A stretch of 64,000 nucleotides of DNA from Rhabdophis nuchalis (lineage: Eukaryota; Chordata; Lepidosauria; Squamata; Natricidae), in assembly GCA_039707465.1 (NCBI GenBank), contig CM077651.1, positions 23,350,019-23,414,018 on the forward strand, given 5' to 3'. A program made the position numbers and the translations under genes. Below are positions 22,880 to 32,089 of the stretch, in pieces. Numbering within the stretch: position 1 is the stretch's first letter; each line of letters opens with the position of its first letter. The notes below the pieces were generated by a model that had not been told where the DNA came from, ran no database searches, and worked only from the letters and a program-made list of their open reading frames with translations.

Positions 22880-23210
22880 AAATCGAAGCTTGTTTTTTGA
22901 GTTCTGTCAATCAGATGTTGAGATATACAACTGAGTATTATCAATACACTAATGGCACCTAGCTCCATGGCATTCGATGACTTCACCCATCAGTTTCATA
23001 TAGAAAGGAGTGGGGAGAGGGTGGAGCTTTACGGAACTCCAAAAAGCAGAAATTTAGGGCTAAATCTGTCTCCCCTGTCAACACTGAGGAAGGAGAAGCA
23101 CCATAACACCACATCCTCCTTCCTAACCCATGAGTTAGTCCAGAAGGATACCACAATTGATAAGATTAAAAGTCACTAAGATATCAAGGGCCCAGATGGA
23201 TTCAAGATCC
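22880..23210 (-). mobile_element. Diverged antisense L2 RT fragment
   Basis: On the + strand it reads as the reverse complement of the L2 catalytic-core region (attatcaatacactaatg; catcagtttcatatag; ggtggagctttacggaac; ccacaattgataagattaaaag). Translated on the minus strand it parallels the VPQGSVLSPMLFNIYMK and YHQYADD blocks in eroded form. Old and undated by any TSD. Confidence 0.6.
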
Positions 23211-23249
23211 ATGCATAATTTATACAATAGCGAAGCCCATGTTGTGGAC

Positions 23250-23375
23250 CAGGGGTGTCAAACTCATATCGTCATGGCAGCATCACATGACCTATTGGGA
23301 TTTTTTTCCCTTCACTAAACCGGACGTGGGTGTGGACAGTGCATCCGGCCCATGGGGCGCAAATTTAGCAATCCT
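23250..23375. mobile_element. hAT MITE ('GGGTGTCAAACTC' family), short copy
   Basis: Begins CAGGGGTGTCAAACTC and ends AGCAATCCTG. The internal 'tcactaaaccggacgtgggtgtggac' is shared with 53757-53888. It lies only about 140 nt upstream of MBNL2 coding exon 4. Confidence 0.8.
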
Positions 23376-23513
23376 GTTATAGACTGAAATTAAAGGTTTT
23401 AACTATTTTCATAGGTTATTTGGGCCTAGTTCAAAAATTTCCTTTTACATTCCTTCTTGTGCTCAGTGTGTAATGATCCTCACGTGCGAAATAAATATTG
23501 CTTTGTGCCCCAG

Positions 23514-23768
23514 GTTTGCCGGGAATTCCAGCGAGGAAACTGTGCACGGGGTGAAACCGATTGTCGCTTTGCACATCCTGCTGACAGCACAATGATTGAT
23601 ACGAATGACAACACTGTAACTGTTTGTATGGATTACATAAAAGGGCGTTGCCTGAGGGAAAAATGCAAATATTTTCATCCTCCTGCTCACTTGCAGGCCA
23701 AAATCAAAGCTGCTCAGCACCAGACAAACCAAGCGGCAGCGGTAGCCCAGGCAGCTGCAACAGTCATG
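23514..23768 (+). CDS. MBNL2: MBNL2 coding exon 4 (zinc fingers 3 and 4)
   Basis: 255 nt, 85 codons, phase 0, acceptor ttgtgccccag and donor ATG|GTAAGT. Finger 3 is Cys181, Cys189, Cys196, His200 (CX7CX6CX3H, in [20 protein letters not shown]). Finger 4 is Cys217, Cys225, Cys230, His234 (CX7CX4CX3H, in [18 protein letters not shown]). It ends with a basic then alanine-rich stretch ([24 protein letters not shown]). All eight ligands of both fingers are intact, so RNA binding should be retained. CLREK replaces the CMREK or CSREK seen in relatives, a conservative change. Confidence 0.97.
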
Positions 23769-25090
23769 GTAAGTGTAAGGGGGACGGGGTCCTTTAAGAG
23801 TCAGCTTTAAGTCCTTGAGCTGGCTATTTTGGAGATGGATTTTTGTTAAGAGTTAGCAACCTAGAAAATCTGTTTCACTCAGATTTCAGCACAAGAGGCA
23901 TCTTCCTGAAATGCCGCCAAGCTCAAGTTCTAATTGTCCTTGTTCCTTCAGCGTTTTCCTTTGTATTTAGCGCAGACTCTTATTTCTAAAGATTAACTTG
24001 GTTTTCATTTGAATGCTTTGAAATTTGGATAAACTGGTCTGCTAACTACTGTACATACACCTTTAAATTCACATGGTGGTTTAGAATATACCCAATGCAG
24101 TTATTTATGTAGCTAGGTTCTTTATTTATTAAATTTTCATGTTGGCTGCTCCAACTGGAATCATGGTATCTTACAAAGTGACTGTGTAATTAAATTAATT
24201 AATCAAAACATTAGGAAGGAAGGAAAGATGAGTTCATTAAACGCATATCATTTAAATTGAAGGCAAAATACTGGATGTCTTCTTTTTCAGTTTGAAAAAG
24301 AAATTAGGTGGAAATATGGTTTGCGCTAGGTTGATATACATTCTCTATATAGGTTGAATCCCTGGAAAATAACCTGTGCAAGAAAATTTGCCCAATCGCT
24401 CACTATATACAGTACCTTACAATGATGATCTTGGATGGTACTGTTATGATATCATTTTGCTAGGATGATCTTTTGAATCTACCATTTAAAAAAAAAGAAA
24501 AGAAAATATCACTGTCACCTATTGGAGTTTTTGTAAACTTAATTCATTATTTATGACTTCTAGTCACAGTCCCAAGAACCTCTTTAAGTGGATAGAATAT
24601 TATATTGTTTGTGTCTACCTTTTGGCTTTATAAAGATGTCATTGTATTGCTATGTTTTGAAACAAGCAGTACTAAACAGATAGCTTTTTATATCATCCTA
24701 AAATCTTGTAGGAATATCAATTTAATGGCCATGACATTTCTACTTATAATATCTTTACAAAAATAGCTTGTTTTAGTTTAGAAGTGCTGAAAGAGCTGTT
24801 TTATCCTGAGAATGTCTTTTCTATAAGTGAATCCTTTATTTGGTCAATGAGAGCAAATTATTTTCAGTATATTAGATAACACAAGCAGAATGTTCAGGGG
24901 AGGAAGTGAAGTATCTTCAATACAAAAATCTGTCCTCATTCTTGCCAAAATAATAAAACAAATGTAGTTACTTTATATAGTAGATGTAGACTGTAGATTG
25001 TACATCCAGCCACCATACAAAATATTGTTAGAAAACCAGCTAATATATTTAGTAGCTTCTTGCAAGCCTCCAAAATGCTCTTAAATCTAC
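23769..25090. other. TE-poor intron
   Basis: About 1.3 kb of AT-rich intron after the zinc-finger exon. No TE, RNA gene or exon is recognised. Confidence 0.5.
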
Positions 25091-25176
25091 CAGAATCATA
25101 GAACATAGAATAACAGGGTTGGAACGACCTTGGAAGTCGTCTAGTCCAACTCCTTGCTCGAGCAGGAGACCCTATG
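25091..25176 (-). mobile_element. CR1 3' end, antisense
   Basis: Reverse complement of the CR1 3' terminus, with 'atagaataacagggttgg', 'cgtctagtccaactccttgc' and 'gcaggagaccctatg'. A hAT element interrupts it directly. Confidence 0.85.
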
Positions 25177-25530
25177 CCCATGATGGTGAACTTGTGGCAT
25201 GTGTGCCAGACGTGGCTTGCAGAACCATCTCTCCGGACACATGAGCTGTTGCCCTTCGTTCTTCCCGATTCCAGCGTGCCGGACGGCTGGTTTTCATGTG
25301 CGTGGGAATGCTGGAAACTGGAAGAGCAGCCGCCCAGTAGACATGTGCATGCCAGGAAGATAATCTTCTGGTTTCCAGCATGTACACAGGCCACCTGGTC
25401 TTCTGGTTTCTAGCGTGCATGCGTGCACGAAGACCAACTGGCTGGTGCGCATGTGCACACCAGAAACTGGAAGATCATCTTCCTGGCGTGCGCATGTGCA
25501 CTGGGTGCTGCTGTTACAGTTTCCGGCGCG

Positions 25531-25561
<31 letters not shown>

Positions 25562-25611
25562 ATACACACTCCCATTTTGGCACTCTGTGCCGAAAAGGTT
25601 CACCAACACTG
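25177..25611. mobile_element. hAT element inserted in CR1 ('GATGGTGAAC' family)
   Basis: Left end CCATGATGGTGAAC, right end GGTTCACCAACACTG. The flanks CCCTATG(C) and CCCTATTG are a slightly decayed 8-bp duplication. The GC-rich interior carries repeated 'gcatgtgcacaccag' units and a (CA)n run at about 25532-25560. Confidence 0.85.
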
Positions 25612-26119
25612 CCCTATTGCCGTATGTCCAAGTTGTCCATAATCAATTTGACATTTATTGATACCTGCTTTTAGGGATCAGAACTCAAACATCTGCCTCT
25701 TTTTAAATAGAAATCTAGATAGATTGATATGATCGAACATAATGTGATACAACATAACAAACATTAACATAATCAAGCATAAATAAAAAATTATGAACCA
25801 ACATAATTTTGCATGAATTTGTTTAAAAAGAAGGAGCATTTAATATTTTCCATACAGGAATTGACAGGTGTGAGCTTAAAAACACTGCTTCAGTTAAGAA
25901 CCATATTTTTGTTTTATGTGAGGACTCCATCACTAAAGTTAGAGAAGTTATCTTTGTTTGATATCTTGCTGAAATCACTTTAATCATGCGGGTGGATAGT
26001 TAAATTTTAGAATTTGCTACCATAAAATGCAATGATGTGGGCCAATTTGGATTTAAAAAGCATTTAAAGTTCTAAGGATAAAATGAGAGCTACTAGGCAT
26101 TATGAATCTAGAGTACTCA
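25612..26119. other. AT-rich intron
   Basis: Nothing coding or repetitive recognised, apart from sequence that may be the remainder of the interrupted CR1 end. Confidence 0.4.
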
Positions 26120-26290
26120 ATGGCAGTAAGCCTCTAGAGACCAGTTGCTAAGGAACAGCTACCAGGAGGTTTTAATGCTCTCCTGACCTCCTTGTGGGCT
26201 CCCCAGAGGCATTTGATTGGCCACTGTGGGAACAGAGTATTGAACTAGATGATCCTTGGTCTGATCCAACACGGCATTTTTTTATGCCGT
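26120..26290 (+). repeat. Dispersed repeat, LINE 3'-end-like
   Basis: Contains 'gaggcatttgattggccactgtgggaacag' and 'actagatgatccttggtctgatccaac', a 3'-terminal motif I recognise as widespread in reptile genomes. LINE clade not decided. Confidence 0.6.
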
Positions 26291-26394
26291 TTTGTTGTTT
26301 TGCATAGCTAGCTTACAGTTTGGCTGAGAACAAAACCATTTGTGCCAATACTGAAAATACATCTCTAATATAGCAATACTAGACATTTCAATGG

Positions 26395-27085
26395 AGGGAC
26401 GCAGTTACTCAGTGGCTAAGATGCTGAGCTTGTTTATCAGAAAGGTCGGCAGTTCGGCGGTTTGAATCCCTAGCACCGTGTAACGGAGTGAGCTCCCATT
26501 ACTTGTCCCAGCTTCTGGCAACCTAGCAGTTCGAAAGCATGTTAAAAATGCAAGTAGAAAAAATAGGAACCACCTTTAGTGGGAAGGTAACAGCGTCCCA
26601 TGCACCTTCGGCATTTAGTCATGCTGGCCACATGACCACGAAGACGTCTTCGGACAGCGCTGGCTCTTTGGCTTTGAAATGGAGATGAACACTGCCCCCT
26701 AGCACAGGGGTCCCCAACCCCCGGGCGGTGGACCGGTGGCGGTCCATGGCTTGATAGGAACCGGGCCGCAGTGAGTGGCGCAACTCTTAGAAAGGGCCGG
26801 AGAGGAGGAGGAGGGGGTGCCGGGGGTGAGAGAGCGCAGGCGCAGCCACTCGCATCAATGGGGGCCCGAGAGGGGCGAGTGAACCGACTCACACACACCC
26901 CGCACATATGCGCCACCTGTTCCCCCTCCCCCCTCCCCCTCTAAGCCGGCCGAGCCATGGCCACCGGTCCGCGGAATGTTTTTAACATGAAACCGGTCCC
27001 TGGTGCCAAAAAGGTTGGGGACTCCTGCCCTAGCACATATGAGCGAGGAAAACCTTTACCATTTACCTTTACCGTTACCTTTTTA
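26395..27085 (+). repeat. tRNA-derived squamate SINE, split by a hAT element
   Basis: The head has Pol III promoter-like boxes: A box around 'cagtggctaagatgctgagc' (26410) and B box 'ggtttgaatccc' (26459). The body runs through 'gcaagtagaaaaaataggaacc', 'ggccacatgaccacg' and 'gacgtcttcggacagcgctgg'. The SINE resumes after the hAT insert with 'tatgagcgagg' and the tail 'cctttaccatttaccttt'. Confidence 0.85.
26705..27027. mobile_element. hAT-Charlie MITE, MER1-like, with exact TSD
   Basis: Left end CAGGGGTCCCCAACCCCCGG with 'ggaccggtggcggtccatgg' and 'gaaccgggccgcag'. Right end 'gaaaccggtccctggtgcc' followed by AAAAAGGTTGGGGACTCCTG. Perfect 8-bp duplications CCCTAGCA flank it (26697-26704, 27028-27035). 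Both ends strongly resemble the mammalian MER1/Charlie terminal sequences as I remember them. The middle is different and GC-rich. Confidence 0.92.
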
Positions 27086-27231
27086 GACATTTTTAAACAA
27101 ACAAATCCAGATTAGTATACATTTAAATTACTGAGGAATGAGTGAAAAAATGGTGCAGATTAGCATTATGGATTTCTCGGTTGGAAGGAGAACAAAAGTT
27201 AATTAGAACCCCTCATTATCTTTACAAAATT

Positions 27232-28310
27232 CAGAATGACTTTATTAGTAAGTTAGAAAAATGTGGGATAGTCATCATCGCCACCATATGTATTTGTAAC
27301 TGACTCATTAACTGCACTCAATGTGTAGTCCTTAATGGAACTACATCTATATGGAGGGAAATAAGCAGTGGGGTAGCCCAGGGTTCTGTTTTAGATTCAA
27401 TAAAATCTTCAATATCTTTATAAATGATTTAGATGAGGGAATACAGGAGAACTCATTAAATTTGCAGACGACATCAAACTGACAGGATAGCCAACATGCC
27501 AGAAGACAGGCTCAAGAACCAGATGGATCTTGACAGACTTGAACAATGGACTTGAAATGAAATTCAATTCAATGGAGAGACAATAAAGTTTCACACTTAG
27601 GCAAGAAAACCAAAATATACAGATACAGATTAGGTGAGACCTGGCACAAAAGCCATAACTGTGAGAGGGATCTTTGCGTCCTGATGGACGATTATTTAAT
27701 TATGAGCCAGCAGTGTATTGTAACCACCAAAAAAGCCAATGTAATTCTAGGCTGCATTAACTGACGGATAGAATCAAGATCACGTGAAGTGTTAGTACCA
27801 TTGTATGCCTCAGTAAGACCAATCTTGGAATACTGCATTCAGTTCTGGTCACATATAAAAATGAAGTTGTAACTCTGGAAAGAGTACAGAGAAGAGCAAC
27901 AAAAATGAGGAGGCTGGAGGCTAAAATGTACGAAGAACAGGAATTGGGTATCTAGTGAAGGACTAGGGGGTGACATGATATCAGTGTTTCAATATTGAGT
28001 GACTGTTACATAGAAGAACAAGGTCAATCTATTTTCCAAAGCACCAGAAGGCAAGACAAGAAACAATGAACGGGAACTATTCAATGGGTGAAGCAACCTA
28101 GAACTAAGGAGAAATCCTCTAACAGTGAGAACAGTAGAATGGCAGGCCTTCAGAAGTTGTAGGTACCCCATCACTGGAAGTTTTCAAGAAGAGACTGGAC
28201 AGCCATTTGCCTGAAATGGTATAGGTATATGGTCTCCTGCTTGAGCAGGGGTTGGACTAGAAGACCTCCAAGGTCCCTTCCAATTCTGTTTTTCTGTTAA
28301 AATCCCCAAA
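27232..28310 (+). mobile_element. CR1 LINE 3' half, decayed
   Basis: Starts in the RT region (ttagtaagttagaaaaatgtggg), passes a corrupted GVPQGSVL..FNIFINDLDEGI block at 27360-27440 and 'ttgcagacgacatcaaactgacagg'. It ends in the C-terminal QRRATK-like segment (27890) and the 3'UTR 'ggttggactagaagacctcc' at 28250. Many frameshifts. Confidence 0.88.
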
Positions 28311-28319
28311 CAAAATATG

Positions 28320-29004
28320 CAGCCATTTTTTCCTACTTAACATGGTAGGCTGTGGTTCCTAATATAGTTAAAATAAGAGAACATTTTAAAATATATTGAA
28401 TGTGATAATTTAAGGATCAGAAATAACATAAACTAAAGATCTAAGTAAAAAAAAAACCAGACTTTAAAATAACATTAATCTTTCTTTTTATATATGCGTT
28501 CATTTCATTAAAAATATTGTTTTCCAGTGATTTCGATTTTGATTGTTAATTTTTGGAAATTAATGTATGCTTCCTAATATGGCATAACTAACTTATCAGT
28601 ATTTGTTTAGGAAAATCATTGCAATAACTGCTTTTCTACATAGTATAAAAGCTTACTGATGCTTATTTGTCTGCAAGCTGCTATTTTATTCAACTTTCCT
28701 AAATTCCAAACATCTGTTTTATTCTTATATGTTTTTAACTAAGTTATGATAAATGCATTTTTTGCTTCAGTACTAATCCAAGATGTAATGTTCATTTCTT
28801 TAGATGATGAAGTATTTCTGTTGTTGTGCATGTGTAGTGTTCTGTATGTTGTATCTTGCATTCAGAATATTTTTTTCCTTCTCAACTATCCACAATGCAA
28901 TGCCGTTCCCATGATGCACCTCTGCTTGCTGTTTACCTGTATGTTAATTCGCTTGAATTCCATTGGCCTCTGCCATCATGTGCTCGCTGCCTGTTCTTAA
29001 AAAG
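28320..29004 (+). promoter_or_regulatory. MBNL2: Intronic control region of the 54-nt MBNL2 exon
   Basis: No AG dinucleotide occurs between 28866 and 29002, so the AG at 29003-29004 is reached across a 137-nt AG-free zone. This points to a distant branch point (candidates in ctcaactatcc at 28881-28891, or tactaat near 28770). The zone holds many YGCY motifs (tgccg, ctgcttgctg, tcgctt, ctgcc, gtgctcgctgcctg), the MBNL recognition motif. In MBNL1 the equivalent intron is ultraconserved and mediates autoregulated skipping of its 54-nt exon. The same role here is inference from structure. Confidence 0.75.
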
Positions 29005-29058
29005 ACTCAGTCGACTGCCAAAGCAATGAAGCGACCTCTTGAAGCAACTGTAGACCTG
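29005..29058 (+). CDS. MBNL2: MBNL2 coding exon 5, 54-nt regulated nuclear-localisation exon
   Basis: Exactly 54 nt, 18 codons, phase 0, encoding TQSTAKAMKRPLEATVDL. The acceptor is unusual (cttaaaaag|ACT) with no adjacent pyrimidine tract; the donor is CTG|GTACTT. KRP in this exon, with PKRQ at the start of the next, forms the bipartite nuclear-localisation signal known for the family. Inclusion favours nuclear protein and skipping favours cytoplasmic protein. The exon keeps the reading frame whether used or not. It is too short for ordinary ORF detection; the call rests on exact length, phase and near-identity to the family peptide. Confidence 0.95.
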
Positions 29059-29585
29059 GTACTTTCACTTTCACCTTTTGCTTTGCATGTAGCTTTTCCA
29101 AAATGCAAATAAATGTAATGTTTATCTGAATTGCACTCTTAATTATAAGGCATAATTTCAATATTTAAGTAATCTCATTTTCACATGTTATTATGACAGA
29201 ATAACCTAACATCTTTTCTAACAAAGTTTCCTTGTCAATTGACTTATTTTAAATGTCGAAGTGAAGGAAAAATGTGTTTTTATCATTGACGCTATTTATT
29301 CTATAATAAATAACATGTGCTTTTTATAAATAGAAACAAATGCAAATAAAGCTTCAGACATATTTTGAGCCCTATTTCAAAAAATAATACTTTCCCTAGG
29401 CTTCTTTTAGTTTAATTACTATGATTCTATCATTTTAGTTTAATTGTGCCATGCATTAATTACCAGTAATAATAAAAATTTACACTGCTGCCTTTGGAGC
29501 ATGGCAAGGCTTCTTCAACTGTTGAAAAAGCTGTAATAATTACACAGTCCTCATTTAAGATATAAATCTATGTATATAGATATAT

Positions 29586-29652
29586 ATGGATATATATATA
29601 CATGTGTGTGTGTGTGTGTGTGTGTTTGTATTTGTGTGTGTGTGTGTGTGTA
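29586..29652 (+). repeat. (TG)n tract in the 3' splice region of MBNL2 coding exon 6
   Basis: Two runs of TG units separated by 'tttgtatt', ending 12 nt before the acceptor AG at 29663-29664 (tatttaattcacag). In RNA this is a long GU repeat. GU-rich repeats are the known high-affinity sites of CELF proteins, functional antagonists of MBNL. Confidence 0.95.
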
Positions 29653-29664
29653 TTTAATTCACAG

Positions 29665-29818
29665 GCCTTTCCACCTGCTGTCCTTCATCATTTACCAAAG
29701 AGACAAGCACTTGAGAAAAGCAATGGTGCCAGTGCTGTTTTTAATCCCAGTTTCTTGCACTACCAACAGGCCCTAGCTAGTGCACAGTTGCAGCAACATG
29801 CATCATTTATTCCCACAG
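29665..29818 (+). CDS. MBNL2: MBNL2 coding exon 6 (154 nt)
   Basis: 154 nt, the size of the equivalent MBNL1 exon, entering in phase 0 and leaving in phase 1 (ACA G|GTAAGT). It encodes [20 protein letters not shown] then [20 protein letters not shown] and [11 protein letters not shown], residues 283-333 if the 54-nt exon is included. PKRQALEK supplies the second basic cluster of the nuclear-localisation signal. The acceptor lies directly after a TG repeat. Confidence 0.96.
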
Positions 29819-29991
29819 GTAAGTTCTGTTTAGAAGTAAAGAAATATTTTGATTCCTTTGTCTCTGGATAAAAAAAGCTCCCTGCGATCCCATTCCTTCT
29901 GCTTTCATCTGAATAATTGTGTCCTTCTGCCATCTCTTGGGAGGACCTTGACAAAACTTTTTTTTTTAATTAATATTTCCGAAGAATATTA

Positions 29992-30213
29992 CCCTGTTTT
30001 CCTTGAAATAAGACTTCCCTGGATAATAAGCCCAATTGGGCTTTTGAGTGCATGCACTCAAATAAGCCCCCCCCCCCCCAAAATAGGCCCTCCCCCCAAA
30101 ATATTGCTACACAGCAGCAGCCATGAGGTGACCACGCTGGCTGCCTCCTGCACCTCAAAAATAATAAAACCTACCTGAAAATAAGGCCAAGCGCTTATTT
30201 CAGGGAAACACGG
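29992..30213. mobile_element. TA-flanked MITE ('GTTTCCCTGAAAATAAG' family)
   Basis: Left end CCCTGTTTTCCTTGAAATAAG, right end 'ttatttcagggaaacacgg', TA on both sides. It lies about 170 nt after the 154-nt exon's donor. The interior 'ggataataagcccaattggg' matches 8918-9171. Confidence 0.82.
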
Positions 30214-30362
30214 TATAAAATGTTTAGAAATGCATAAAAGAGGATCAACAAATTTTTCAGTCTGAACCATTTGATTAATCTTTGTCTTTCTACAGTCTTT
30301 TGGAAAGATGCATGTTCTTGTCTGAGATTTTAAAGATTCTCAGTCATCCAGGCCATGGTTGT

Positions 30363-30617
30363 CCCAAAGGTGCTTTTTCAGGAGGCAACTGACCTTTCTT
30401 GTCTTTTCTTTGAAGACGTTTCACTTCTCATCCAACAAGCTTCTTCAGCTCTGACAGGATAAGTAGGGAATGGAAGGATTTAGTCTGCAAGGAATATCCA
30501 TCCTTCCATTCCCCACCATCCAGCCAGAGCTGAAGAAGCTTCTTGGATGAGAAGCAAAACCTCTTCAAAGAAAAAACAAGAAAGTCCAGTTGCCTCCTGA
30601 AAAAGCACCTTTGGGTC
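30363..30617. repeat. Long inverted repeat (about 90-nt arms)
   Basis: The left arm (cccaaaggtgctttttcagg, then ggaggcaactg, cttctcatcc, aagcttcttcagctctgac) is mirrored by the right arm (agagctgaagaagcttcttg, gatgagaagc, cagttgcctcctgaaaaagc, acctttggg). A roughly 70-nt spacer separates them. The motif 'gaagacgtttcacttctcatcc' recurs in related form at 40120-40140. The source element is not identified; a Penelope-like origin is possible. Confidence 0.85.
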
Positions 30618-30840
30618 TTGTCTCAGTTCCTTGGCATCTTTGAAGAACTATATACATTCTGTATAGATATTTTATACATAGAAAATATTTTTCTTAAAAT
30701 CTTAAAGTCCTTATAGCATCTATATAGACGTAAAAGAACTCAGAAGGACATAGCCAATATTTTGAGATTCACTGGGGGAAAATTGCTTTTGTGGTTGTTG
30801 CTATATCCTGCCTTTTTTTCCTACAACCCAAGACAGAGTA

Positions 30841-31221
30841 CAAGTAGTCCTTGATTTACGACCACAATTGAACCCAAAATTTCTGCTAAGTGAGACATTT
30901 GTTAAGTGAGGTTTTTCCCCATTTTATGACATCTCTTGCTACAATTGTTAAGTGAATTGCTGAAGTTGTCAAATTAGTAACCCGGTTGTTAAGTGAATCT
31001 GGTTTCCCCAGTGTCATAAGATTGCAAATGGTGATCATGTGATCCCAGGACACACAACCATCATAAGTACAAACTAAGTGCCAAGCATCTGATTTTGATC
31101 ACATGACATGGGGATGCTGCAAAGGTTGCAACTGTGAAAAATGGTCATAAATCACTTTATTCAGTGCTGTCGTAACTTTGAACGGTCCCTAAATGAACGG
31201 TTGTAAGTTGAGGACTATCTG
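30841..31221. mobile_element. TA-flanked MITE, complete reference copy
   Basis: 381 bp from CAAGTAGTCCTTGATTTACG to 'taagttgaggactatctg', TA on both sides (30839-30840, 31222-31223). The terminal inverted repeats are about 20 nt. The interior has 'ctgctaagtgagacatttgttaag' and 'gattttgatcacatgac'. No ORF. Confidence 0.9.
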
Positions 31222-31223
31222 TA

Positions 31224-32089
31224 TATTATGCTTCTGCTTCCTATTCTGTTTATCCTCTAAACAATTATCCTGTGAGGTGGACTTATCCTCTCCTTCTCTA
31301 TTTCTGATGTATACAGAAAGCTATTCTTTTATTTCTTTCCAGAGGAAAAATTCTGTTTCAGGTCTGTTACACTGTCCATCTACTATCACATTTGATGGTA
31401 ACTTGAGTCCCCATGTACTACGTCAAATGAGAAAGTTTCACAAAGGCTATGAAATCTGGCAATAGCATAGAATAAGATAACAAGAATCTTCTATCACTGT
31501 AAATTAAATTACATGTCTTACTCTTATCTTCATTCTTTTTCCTCCTTTATCTGCCATTTTAATATTTGCTAAAGGATCTTAAACATTTTTGAAAACTATT
31601 TTCCTAATGTTAATCTGCCCCATGATTTCCCTTCCTAGCAAACATCATTTTCCTTCCCTTATGGAAGCATTTAAAAAAAACACCTCACTTTAAAATAAAA
31701 ATCAGCAATGCCCTTGTCTGCCCTTGGTTATGTGTTTATTGCATACATTAAGGTAATGATTCATTGATAAATATATATGCAGATTGCTTTGTTGCAATAA
31801 CCCAGAGGTATCTATTCATCAAATTCTGATCTGATCGTATTTATAACATAAAAAGGACCTGAAAAGAAAACCATATCATGCCATTAAGAGAACATGTGAA
31901 TATGAAACTCAATTTCTTATGTAGATAATAGTAAACTGTAACCTACAGTTTGACACTAGGCCCCAAATGAATCAGTTTTAACAAGCAGAATATTCTAGAA
32001 AAACATTTTAACAGTACTGTACATACACATTTTGGTGAATATGTTTCATACCTACGAGTTCTGTAAGTTTGAATGGTGCTTAATACTAA
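31224..32089. other. AT-rich intron, nothing recognised
   Basis: No TE, exon or RNA signature. Confidence 0.45.

Noticed and set aside
25520..25570. (CA)n run as a regulatory tract
   Set aside because: It is inside an hAT element far from any exon; a simple microsatellite is sufficient explanation.
26395..26480. Functional tRNA gene
   Set aside because: A- and B-box-like sequences are present but no cloverleaf closes; the body and tail belong to a SINE.
28905..28919. Sequence gttcccatgatgcac, which would read VPMMH as in the start of the family's 95-nt exon
   Set aside because: The following codons do not continue the exon peptide, it sits in the AG-free zone of another exon, and the genuine 95-nt exon is found at 38549. 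A short coincidence is most likely.
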